NCBI GenBank assembly: GCA_019638015.1
Contig: JAHBUP010000001.1
Span: forward strand, 2,016,424 to 2,080,423
DNA: 64,000 nucleotides
Source of the DNA: Melioribacteraceae bacterium
GTDB lineage: Bacteria; Bacteroidota; Ignavibacteria; Ignavibacteriales; Melioribacteraceae
Reading direction: 5' to 3'
A program made the position numbers and the translations under genes. Numbering within the stretch: the first letter of the stretch is position 1; the number at the start of each line of letters is the position of its first letter. The notes under the pieces were generated by a model, which searched no databases, had not been told where the DNA came from, and worked only from the letters and a program-made list of their open reading frames with translations. Below are positions 7,488 through 15,006 of the stretch, in pieces.

Positions 7488-9224
7488 ATGTTCAAAAAAT
7501 ATATATCGATTATTTTCTTTTTATTTTTTCAATTCATTTACGCTCAAAATAAACTACCTATTCCGGATACATTAAGCGGAAACAACTTCAATCTCACAAT
7601 ACAAAACGGTTCTGTTAATTTTTATCCTGGATTTCAAACGAAAACTATGGGAGTTAATGGCAGTTTACTTGGGCCTACTTTGCTTCTCAAAAAAGGCACA
7701 CAAGTTCAAATGAATGTGAAGAACAATTTAACAGATACAACTACAATTCATTGGCATGGGATGCACGTTTCTCCTCAAAATGATGGCGGTCCTCATACAG
7801 TAATTTTACCTGGAACTACATGGAGTCCGCAATTTACTGTTTTGGACAACGCCGCTACTTATTGGTATCACCCTCACTTGCATAAAAAAACTGCTGAACA
7901 TGTAACAAAAGGTGTAGCCGGATTTATCATTGTTCGAGATGAACAAGAAGCCGCGCTAAAACTTCCCCGCAAATATGGTGTTGATGATTTCCCAATTGTT
8001 GTTCAATCAAGAGCTTTCGATTTGGCTAAACAATTTATTGTTCGTTCGGAACTCGATTCTGTTCTTCTTGTTAACGGCACAAAAAACCCTTACTTGCAAG
8101 TCCCGGCTCAAATTGTTCGTCTTCGTTTACTTAACGGCTCTACAGAAAGGACTTATTATTTTGGTTTTACTGGAAATAAATCTTTCTACCAAATTGGTGG
8201 CGACGGTGGTTTGTTAAACGCACCGGTTCTATTAACACGACTTCGTTTGGCTCCTGGTGAACGTGCGGAAATTTTAGTTGATTTTAAATCTATGCAAGGA
8301 CAATCAACATATCTTATGAGTTATGCTTCTGAATTACCAACCGGAATTATCGGCTCCAGTTCTGTTGGTATGGGTGGAGGTTTGCCCGATTATTCAAACA
8401 ATAAATTAAACGGCACTAATTTTAAAATTCTTAAAATTGATGTAATTGCTGCATCACAAAATCCAATTACTACAATTCTCTCAACTTTAATTTCTAACTC
8501 TCCAATCTCTATTTCATCTGCTAATGTTACGCGCATATTAACATTTACATCAATCGGTGGTATGATGAGTGCTGCGGGTCCTTTTGTAATTAATGGAACT
8601 CCTTTCTCAATGGATAAAATCAACTACACCATTCCATTGAATAATACTGAAATATGGGAACTCAGAAATCAAACATTAATCGCGCACCCTTTTCATATTC
8701 ACGATGTTCAATTTTATTTGCTTGATAGAAATGGCAATCAAGTGCCGCTTAACGAACGCGGAAGAAAAGATGTTGTTTTAGTTGAGCCGATGGAAACCGT
8801 AAGATTCATTACAAAATTTGAAGACTTTACTAACTCAACCGTTCCCTTTATGTATCATTGTCATTTGCTTACTCACGAAGATGATGGAATGATGGGACAA
8901 TTTCTAGTTACAAGTCCTACAGATGTTAGAGAAGGGAATTCATCTTTGCTGCCGATTAGTTTTTCGCTTGATCAGAATTATCCTAATCCATTCAATCCCG
9001 AAACCGTCATTGGATTTCACTTACCAATTGCTGGTCATGTAACTCTGAAAGTTTTCGATTTTTTAGGTAAAGAAATTGCAACACTTGTCAATGAATTCAA
9101 ACAACCCGGCAATTATAATTCTAAATTCTCAATTCATAATTATCAATTATCTACTGGTGTTTATTTCTATCAATTAAAAGCCGGTCAGTTTGTATCAACA
9201 AAGAAATTATTGTTCGTTAAATAA
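7488..9224 (+). CDS. Secreted multicopper oxidase with type IX sorting domain
   Basis: 578 residues: signal peptide (to about residue 19), then cupredoxin domains with all four copper motifs. These are HWHG (H88, H90), HPHLH (H128, H130, H132), HPFHIH (H400, H403, H405) and HCHLLTHEDDGMM, in which C458, H463 and M468 would be the type 1 copper ligands. The family (CueO/CopA/laccase-like) oxidises Cu(I) or phenols with O2. From about residue 498 a C-terminal sorting domain begins with NYPNPFNPET and ends in a short beta strand, the export and surface-attachment signal of type IX secretion in Bacteroidota/Ignavibacteria. It probably acts at or outside the cell surface. Met-rich insert segments (GGMMSAAG) fit copper use. 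Confidence 0.9.
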   Translation: MFKKYISIIFFLFFQFIYAQNKLPIPDTLSGNNFNLTIQNGSVNFYPGFQTKTMGVNGSLLGPTLLLKKGTQVQMNVKNNLTDTTTIHWHGMHVSPQNDGGPHTVILPGTTWSPQFTVLDNAATYWYHPHLHKKTAEHVTKGVAGFIIVRDEQEAALKLPRKYGVDDFPIVVQSRAFDLAKQFIVRSELDSVLLVNGTKNPYLQVPAQIVRLRLLNGSTERTYYFGFTGNKSFYQIGGDGGLLNAPVLLTRLRLAPGERAEILVDFKSMQGQSTYLMSYASELPTGIIGSSSVGMGGGLPDYSNNKLNGTNFKILKIDVIAASQNPITTILSTLISNSPISISSANVTRILTFTSIGGMMSAAGPFVINGTPFSMDKINYTIPLNNTEIWELRNQTLIAHPFHIHDVQFYLLDRNGNQVPLNERGRKDVVLVEPMETVRFITKFEDFTNSTVPFMYHCHLLTHEDDGMMGQFLVTSPTDVREGNSSLLPISFSLDQNYPNPFNPETVIGFHLPIAGHVTLKVFDFLGKEIATLVNEFKQPGNYNSKFSIHNYQLSTGVYFYQLKAGQFVSTKKLLFVK

Positions 9225-9407
9225 CATTCTTTCATTTATTTAAATGAATGCAAAAACGATTAGTTGTTATTTATAAAATTTCTTAAAATTATTTTAAGAT
9301 TCTTTAATCCCATTAACTATCTGTGTTCATTTTCACTCTAATTTCAAAAGAATAATATGGCATTGGTTTTGTCTTTATATAATTAACAATTTAATAAGGA
9401 CACAATC

Positions 9408-9812
9408 ATGAAAAAGTCAATCGTTATAACAATAGTAGTAATTGTATTATCTACTTTATCCTTAATAAACGCCCAGCCAACTGGAAACACTTATGCCGAA
9501 AAGAATCCCTTCCTTGTAGAAAAACGTCACGGCGCAGTTGTTATTGTAAACTACAATTTAAGCATGAATCCAAGTGATGAGGTTTACGACAGAAATCCTT
9601 TTCTTGTTGAAAAACGTCATGGTGCAATCACGGTTGTAAATCGTCAGTCAAATATTAACCCGGTTGCAAACAATCTGATAGCTGATAGAAATCCATTCTT
9701 ATTTGAAAAACGTCACGGTGCTGTAGTCTTCCAAAATGCAAATAAAATATCAGAAAATAGTAAACCGGCAATTGAGCATAATCTTTTTCTAAGACAAAAA
9801 CGCCATCAATAA
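9408..9812 (+). CDS. Secreted protein with four RNPFLxEKRHGA repeats
   Basis: 134 residues with a clear signal peptide (to about residue 23, INAQ) and AAGGAC before the ATG. The mature chain is built from four copies of a motif: K32-A43 KNPFLVEKRHGA, R62-A73 RNPFLVEKRHGA, R94-A105 RNPFLFEKRHGA and a degenerate last copy N125-Q134 NLFLRQKRHQ. The first three are spaced 30 and 32 residues apart by variable Asn/Ser-rich linkers. I do not recognise the family. Each unit ends in Lys-Arg-His, so metal binding by His or proteolytic release at the dibasic site are both conceivable. It follows the oxidase by 183 bases and ends at a hairpin terminator. Confidence 0.7.
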   Translation: MKKSIVITIVVIVLSTLSLINAQPTGNTYAEKNPFLVEKRHGAVVIVNYNLSMNPSDEVYDRNPFLVEKRHGAITVVNRQSNINPVANNLIADRNPFLFEKRHGAVVFQNANKISENSKPAIEHNLFLRQKRHQ

Positions 9813-9833
9813 TTTCCGATTACTCAAATTTTA

Positions 9834-9861
9834 GGAGATGGAAGTATTTCCGTCTCCTTTT
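9834..9861 (+). terminator. Rho-independent terminator, convergent genes
   Basis: GGAGATGGAA (9834-9843), loop GTA, TTTCCGTCTCC (9847-9857), then TTTTATAT. It ends the repeat-protein transcript and overlaps the 3' end of the convergent methyltransferase gene, so it can act in both directions. Confidence 0.75.
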
Positions 9862-10465
9862 ATATCCATCTTTTAACATTGGAACAATAATTCTCGTATG
9901 TGCCACCTAATGATTTATTCAAATTTTCTTCCTCAAGTCTAACCTGGATTTGAATTAGAATGAAGTAAACAACTCCAACGGTAAAAGATAAAATGTTTGG
10001 CAGAACTAAAAAGAATCCCAAGTAAGAGAAAAAGGTGCCGAGGAAAAATGGATTTCTCGAATACTTGAATATACCTGCTGTTATTAATTTTACCTGGTCA
10101 TCAACATCAATTCCTATTCTCCAAGAGGAGCGCATATAAAAATGTGCTGTTAAACAAATTACAAATCCCAAAAGCATTATCGAGATTCCAATTAAGTTTA
10201 AGTATATTTTTTCTAAATATTCGATTGGGACCAACCATTGATATATTTCTTGTGAAAGTATAAAGATAATTACAATAAGAGGAATTATTATTCCTGTAAT
10301 CTTAATACCATTTTCAGTAAAACTTAGGATTCCTTTACTTTTACCTAACACATAAGGATTCTTTCCTGTTCTCTTATAGACTAAATATGAGTTCAAAACA
10401 AAAAGAACTCCGTAGTAAAGCAAGAAATACATAATCATAAAATATTTTAAGATAGTTTCATTCAT
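9860..10465 (-). CDS. Isoprenylcysteine carboxyl methyltransferase / phospholipid methyltransferase family membrane protein
   Basis: 201 residues with five or so membrane helices and the ICMT/PEMT signature near the C-terminus: GIFKYSRNPFFLGTFFSYLG followed by the closing EEENLNKSLGGTYENYCSNVKRWI segment, which in this family binds S-adenosylmethionine. Substrate cannot be read; bacterial members methylate lipids or small hydrophobic thiols, and several sit in metal-resistance operons. It is the last gene of the minus-strand metal operon, 26 bases after the CcmH-like gene. Confidence 0.7.
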   Translation of the reverse strand: MNETILKYFMIMYFLLYYGVLFVLNSYLVYKRTGKNPYVLGKSKGILSFTENGIKITGIIIPLIVIIFILSQEIYQWLVPIEYLEKIYLNLIGISIMLLGFVICLTAHFYMRSSWRIGIDVDDQVKLITAGIFKYSRNPFFLGTFFSYLGFFLVLPNILSFTVGVVYFILIQIQVRLEEENLNKSLGGTYENYCSNVKRWI

Positions 10466-10491
10466 TATGGCGTAACTCTTTTTTGTTTATA

Positions 10492-10956
10492 CTAATTGGA
10501 ATTGGACCATATTTGAGATTTATCAACATTATAATTGTTTGCATATTCAGCTTTTAAGAATCCATATCGCTCCGCAATAGTTAGCACAATATTATTAACG
10601 GTTTCTTCTTGTTCAGTGCATTTACGAATTAGATTTCTTTCCTCAATAGCACGGTTACATTTACAAACTTCTAACGATTCCATTTTGCATTCTGAGCAAG
10701 AGCACATGAACATTGATGCAATTTTGACTACTTTTTCTTCAATTGCCGGCTTACTGCTTTTTGTTTCTATATGGCTGTGTTTGCTGGTTTTAGCTGGGAA
10801 AAGAAATACTAAAGTTGAGATAAATATAAAACATATTAAAATGTAACTAATCAACTGCAAAAATGCTTTTACTTGTATTCCATAAATTGAAGAATCTAAA
10901 AATCGTTTACGGGAAGTATTTGTATTGTGTTTTCTCAAGTGCTTATTATTTTTCAA
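10492..10956 (-). CDS. CcmH-like Cys-rich membrane-anchored protein (paralogue)
   Basis: 154 residues with one N-terminal membrane segment (about 33-52) and the same cysteine pattern (MCSCSECK...VCKC) and following helix (RAIEERNLIRK...NNIVLTIAERYGFLKAEY) as the protein at 84-467. The helix-plus-RYG ending is CcmH-like. Compared with its paralogue it has a longer, basic N-terminus and a 15-residue C-terminal extension. It lies between the P-type ATPase and the methyltransferase in the metal operon, which links this protein type to metal handling rather than to a cytochrome maturation operon. Confidence 0.6.
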   Translation of the reverse strand: MKNNKHLRKHNTNTSRKRFLDSSIYGIQVKAFLQLISYILICFIFISTLVFLFPAKTSKHSHIETKSSKPAIEEKVVKIASMFMCSCSECKMESLEVCKCNRAIEERNLIRKCTEQEETVNNIVLTIAERYGFLKAEYANNYNVDKSQIWSNSN

Positions 10957-11006
10957 TTTATAACCACAACAAATATTATTCTCTAATCGTTATTATCAAT
11001 AAAATC

Positions 11007-13094
11007 TTACTTCATCACTCTCATCGCATTCAATATTGCAATAATCGCAACACCCATATCGCCAAAGACCGCTTCCCACATTGTAGCAATTCCAAAGACG
11101 CCTAGAAGAATGAAGAATAATTTAACTCCCATTGCAAAGCCAATATTTTGCCAGACTATCTTTCTTGTTTTCTTTGCTATATCAATTGCGGATACAACTT
11201 GTAAAGGAGAATCTGCCATAAGCACAACATCCGCAGTTTCAACGGCAGCATCTGAACCAAGTGCGCCCATTGCAATTCCAACATCGGCGCGTGCTAAAAC
11301 CGGCGCATCGTTTATGCCATCCCCAACGAACGCAATTTTATTTCCTTTAATTGATGACTGAATAATCTGCTCAATATGATTTACTTTATCTTCCGGCAGC
11401 AGTTCATAATAATACTTATCTATTCCAAGTTTCTTGGCAAAAGATTCTGCCGCCGCTTTATTATCTCCCGTAAGCATAACCGAATTAATATTTTTCTTTT
11501 TAAGCAAGCTTATTGTTTCTTCCGCGCCCTCTTTTAATGTATCGGAAATAATAATGTATCCGGCGTAAACTGAATTTGTAGCGATATGAATAACTGTTCC
11601 CTCGACATCACATTTATCGTGTTGTATATTTTCCAAATGAAGAAGTTTATCATTTCCAACAACGACTATTTGCCCGTTAATATTTGCTTTTATTCCTTTA
11701 CCGCTTATCTCGTGAACGTCCTTAATCAATTCTTGATTAATCGCTCCTCCGTATGCTTCAATTACAGATTTCGCTATCGGATGATTTGAATGCGATTCGG
11801 CGTAAGCGGCAAGCCGTAACAACTCATCTTTATTAAATCCGTTTTCTACAACAATTTCGGATACATTGAACTCGCCTTTGGTTAATGTTCCTGTTTTATC
11901 AAAAACCACAGTCTTAACTTTTGTCAGAGCATCCAAATAGTTTGAACCTTTAACAAGAATTCCTCTTCGTGAAGCCCCGCCAATTCCGCCAAAGTATCCG
12001 AGCGGAATACTGATTACCAAAGCACAAGGACAAGATATTACAAGAACCACCAATGCTCTGTAAATCCAATCAGTAAAGGTCTGATTGGTAAAAAGCAAAG
12101 GTGGAATAACTGCAAGAAGCAAAGCGCCAAACACAACAACCGGAGTATAATATTTCGCAAATGTTGTAATAAATTTTTCCGTCTCTGCCTTTTTTGAAGC
12201 GGCATTTTCAACAAGTTCCAAAATTCGTGAAATGGATGATTCACTAAATAATTTAGTAACTCTAATAGTTAACAAACCGGATTGGTTTATCATTCCAGCC
12301 AAGACAATATCTTTTTCTTTAACTTTTCTTGGAACACTTTCCCCGGTTAATGCGGACGTATCTACAAAAGAATTACCATCTATTATTTCTCCATCCAAAG
12401 GAATTTTTTCTCCGGCTTTTACAATAATATTTTCACCTACTTTTACGCTCTCCGGAGAGACTCTTTTTATTTCACCATCGCTTTTTAGATTAGCGTAATC
12501 CGGTTTTATTTCTAACAATGCTTTAATTGATTTTCTTGATCGGTTAACGGAAATATCCTGGAATAACTCTCCGACCACATAAAACAACATTACGGTTACA
12601 GCTTCCGGCATCGCATCAATTGCAATTGCGCCAAGTGTTGCAATCGTCATAAGGAAATGTTCATTAAAAATTTTCCCTTTAGTAATGCTTCGTAACGCAC
12701 CTCTTAATACACCCCAACCACTAATTAAATATGCTGGAATGAAAACCAAATATTCAGCAATTCGATATGGTGAATTATGAATTTCTTTCTCTAAGAGTAG
12801 TCCGACCGCCAGCAGAAGAACCGTCAGAAATATTTTTATTAATTCTACTTTGTTTTCATCAACTATATTTTTTGATTCGGTTAGTTTTTCATCTTGCATC
12901 TCTTCAACAATAACTTCTGGTTCAATCTCTTTTATTTTCTTTTTCACAGATTCTATGTTGTCTGTATCTATGAATAGAGAAGAGCTTGCAAAATTTACAG
13001 AGCAAGATTTCACTCCCTCCATCTCCGAAAGCCCCTCTTCTATTTTTGCAGCGCACGAAGCGCAATCAATATTCTTTAACTGATATTTTTTCAT
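11007..13094 (-). CDS. cadA: P1B-type heavy-metal ATPase, Zn/Cd/Pb (CadA/ZntA) type
   Basis: 695 residues: an N-terminal HMA domain with DCASC (C11, C14), membrane helices, actuator domain with TGES, the transmembrane CPC site (C355-P-C357), phosphorylation site D399 in DKTGTLTKGE, the HP motif (SNHPIA), and the hinge GDGINDAPVLARADVGIAMG. The last helix pair carries Lys and, after GIATMWEAVFG, Asp in GDMGVA. This is the ZntA/CadA signature for divalent ions; the Asn/Met-Ser signature of Cu(I) CopA is absent. It exports Zn, Cd or Pb from the cytoplasm to the periplasm, where the RND pump encoded upstream could pass metal outward. It starts 19 bases after the CcmE-like gene. Confidence 0.92.
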   Translation of the reverse strand: MKKYQLKNIDCASCAAKIEEGLSEMEGVKSCSVNFASSSLFIDTDNIESVKKKIKEIEPEVIVEEMQDEKLTESKNIVDENKVELIKIFLTVLLLAVGLLLEKEIHNSPYRIAEYLVFIPAYLISGWGVLRGALRSITKGKIFNEHFLMTIATLGAIAIDAMPEAVTVMLFYVVGELFQDISVNRSRKSIKALLEIKPDYANLKSDGEIKRVSPESVKVGENIIVKAGEKIPLDGEIIDGNSFVDTSALTGESVPRKVKEKDIVLAGMINQSGLLTIRVTKLFSESSISRILELVENAASKKAETEKFITTFAKYYTPVVVFGALLLAVIPPLLFTNQTFTDWIYRALVVLVISCPCALVISIPLGYFGGIGGASRRGILVKGSNYLDALTKVKTVVFDKTGTLTKGEFNVSEIVVENGFNKDELLRLAAYAESHSNHPIAKSVIEAYGGAINQELIKDVHEISGKGIKANINGQIVVVGNDKLLHLENIQHDKCDVEGTVIHIATNSVYAGYIIISDTLKEGAEETISLLKKKNINSVMLTGDNKAAAESFAKKLGIDKYYYELLPEDKVNHIEQIIQSSIKGNKIAFVGDGINDAPVLARADVGIAMGALGSDAAVETADVVLMADSPLQVVSAIDIAKKTRKIVWQNIGFAMGVKLFFILLGVFGIATMWEAVFGDMGVAIIAILNAMRVMK

Positions 13095-13113
13095 AGTTCA
13101 ATTCATTTTATAA

Positions 13114-13464
13114 TCATTTTAGAACAGTTACACTCGCCGCAGTAAAGTTGCCGCCGTGCATATGTCCCATAAGTTCAACAACTTCGGCGTCAACAATATC
13201 GTCTGTTACTGGTTCATGTAAAGTTATTTTTATAGACAAATTATTTTTATCCTTAGCGTAAAATGAGATAATTCTCCCATTTGCATCTCGCTCAAATCCG
13301 CCTTCTTTAACAACCATTACATTTATCTGCTGGTTAATTTCACTGCCGCCGCCAAATTTACTAAAAGAGCCCAATTCTTTGCTCGGCGCAAAATAGATGA
13401 AATAAATAACTACTATAACAACCGCTGATATTAACGGTAATACCAGCTTGGAAAGTTTCCTCAT
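13114..13464 (-). CDS. Membrane-anchored OB-fold protein, CcmE-like
   Basis: 116 residues: one N-terminal membrane helix (about 7-26), a Gly-rich linker, then a small beta domain. The C-terminal part (ITLHEPVTDDIVDAEVVELMG and GGNFTAASVTV) follows the strand pattern of the CcmE/OB-fold family (…PLPDLFxEGxxVVxxG…F.A..VL…). The haem-binding His with downstream Tyr of true CcmE is missing. An MGHMHGG loop gives possible metal ligands instead. Likely a periplasmic metal-binding OB protein; the CcmE relation is a judgement from pattern, not an alignment. Confidence 0.45.
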   Translation of the reverse strand: MRKLSKLVLPLISAVVIVVIYFIYFAPSKELGSFSKFGGGSEINQQINVMVVKEGGFERDANGRIISFYAKDKNNLSIKITLHEPVTDDIVDAEVVELMGHMHGGNFTAASVTVLK

Positions 13465-13529
13465 GTTCTCACCTTACAATTATTCTCAATGTTTTGTCAT
13501 TTGATTTTTAGTAACGAGCATTCATTATT

Positions 13530-14003
13530 TCACTTCGTATCCTGGTCGAATGAAATAAGTAGCTCTTCCTCTAATGCTTTACCGGCAATTTCACTTATTC
13601 TTATTGTCAATTCATACTTACTCTTGCTTGTAAATTTATATTTACACTCATATTCATTTGTTATTTTGTTAAAAATTACTTCCAATCCGTTCAAGTAAGG
13701 AAACTTTTCTCGCGTGTATCTATGCCGGCGTGGGCCATACCTTATTATATCCAGATAAGATTTTGTCCCTTCCAACGGCTTTATGTCATTTTTATCAAAA
13801 AGTGAGAATGATAGAAGATATTCATTCTCCTCTGATAGAAGCGTTACCCGACCTTGCAGTTTGTAGTTATCAAAATAAAAATCCTGCACGGCGCTGTTTT
13901 TGCCTGACTCAATAATAATTAATGGATTACATCCTGTTATAAAAATAGAGATGAATATTATTGCTAAGAATATTCTCGGTATTCTAATATTCAATAGTTT
14001 CAT
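13530..14003 (-). CDS. Lipoprotein, paralogue 1 of tandem pair
   Basis: 157 residues with a lipobox ending at C25 (FITGC). The mature part is a predicted beta-sandwich ending KYELTIRISEIAGKALEEELLISFDQ. It shares this ending and the D-N-Y-K-L / Y-K-Y-K-F framework with the neighbouring 14063-14563 protein, so the pair arose by tandem duplication. Overall shape recalls the FixH/YtkA-like lipoprotein at 4392-5006. Function unknown; position in the metal operon suggests a metal-responsive envelope role. Confidence 0.6.
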   Translation of the reverse strand: MKLLNIRIPRIFLAIIFISIFITGCNPLIIIESGKNSAVQDFYFDNYKLQGRVTLLSEENEYLLSFSLFDKNDIKPLEGTKSYLDIIRYGPRRHRYTREKFPYLNGLEVIFNKITNEYECKYKFTSKSKYELTIRISEIAGKALEEELLISFDQDTK

Positions 14004-14062
14004 TTTTATTCTCCTGCAAATGCTTTTAATTATCTATCAGCAAAAAGATTTTGAGCTAAACA

Positions 14063-14563
14063 TCACTTCACTTCCTGATCGAATGAAATTTGGATTTCCT
14101 TTTCTAATTCTTTTCCATTTATCTCGGTCAGTTTAATGGTAAGTTCATATTTACCTTTGCCGCTAAATTTATATTTATAATCGTAATCATTTGAGAGTTT
14201 GTCTGTTATTGGCTCAATACCACTTTTTATCATCTGCTTGCCATGACGGTGCCTATCGCGCTGCATTGAAAGACTTGGATATTTTTTTATATTCATCGTA
14301 GACTTTACATTATTAATTGGCGATCCATCGTATTTATCTTTTAGTGCTATCGAATAAATATATTCAGATTCTTCCCCTAGTGATATTACATGAATTTTCA
14401 TTTTGTATTTATCAATATTGAATTCTTGCGCTGAGTTAATTTTACCCGGTTCAATCATTCCCATGTTGCCAATATGATATGAAGAAACACAGCCGGAAAC
14501 AAAAATCACCATGAAGATAGTAACCGCCAATACTTTTATTGCTCTATAAATTATTAGTTTCAT
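14063..14563 (-). CDS. Lipoprotein, paralogue 2 of tandem pair
   Basis: 166 residues with a lipobox ending at C25 (FVSGC), a beta-rich body and the closing KYELTIKLTEINGKELEKEIQISFDQEVK-type segment shared with the downstream paralogue. It carries an extra His/Arg cluster (RDRHRHGKQM) in the middle, a possible metal site; the paralogue has RRHRYTR at the matching place. 59 bases separate the two genes. Function unknown. Confidence 0.6.
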   Translation of the reverse strand: MKLIIYRAIKVLAVTIFMVIFVSGCVSSYHIGNMGMIEPGKINSAQEFNIDKYKMKIHVISLGEESEYIYSIALKDKYDGSPINNVKSTMNIKKYPSLSMQRDRHRHGKQMIKSGIEPITDKLSNDYDYKYKFSGKGKYELTIKLTEINGKELEKEIQISFDQEVK

Positions 14564-14598
14564 TTTGTCCTCATCATATTTGAGATTAATTCTTAAAT

Positions 14599-14940
14599 CT
14601 AAACTGCTTCTTTTCCTCTTTCATTCGTTCTTATCTTTACTACATCTTCAACATTCACAACAAATATTTTCCCGTCACCGGTATTCCCGGTATGGGAGTA
14701 TTTCTGTATCACATTAACAACTTCATCAGCCATTTCATCAACAACCACAACTTCTAATTGTATTCTTGGAATAAATTCCACCAATTCATAAGTAACTTTA
14801 TCTTTTGCATTCTTGGCTCTGCTTTTCCCAAATCCTTTTATCTCTGATATGGTTACTCCCGGAAGCCCTTCAATTTTTTGAAGCTCGTCAATTACATCGA
14901 GCAGTCTGAACGGTCTTATTATTGCTTTTATCTCTTTCAT
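14599..14940 (-). CDS. PII-like signalling protein linked to metal efflux
   Basis: 113 residues with the PII/GlnB fold: MKEIKAIIRPFRLLDVIDEL at the start, and the B-loop-like TGNTGDGKIFV with following VVKIRTNERG. The T-loop region differs: GFGKSRAKNAKDKVTYEL replaces the canonical segment with the uridylylated Tyr51. PII homologues of this kind, not tied to nitrogen control, are known next to heavy-metal RND pumps. Here it lies directly downstream of the CusA-like gene (66 bases), so it probably senses a nucleotide or metal state to modulate efflux. Mechanism is inferred. Confidence 0.75.
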   Translation of the reverse strand: MKEIKAIIRPFRLLDVIDELQKIEGLPGVTISEIKGFGKSRAKNAKDKVTYELVEFIPRIQLEVVVVDEMADEVVNVIQKYSHTGNTGDGKIFVVNVEDVVKIRTNERGKEAV

Positions 14941-15006
14941 CTTATTTTCCCTTTCAATTTTGTATCCGGCTTATTGCGGCTAAACAATAAGCCGGTATAA
15001 TATTAA

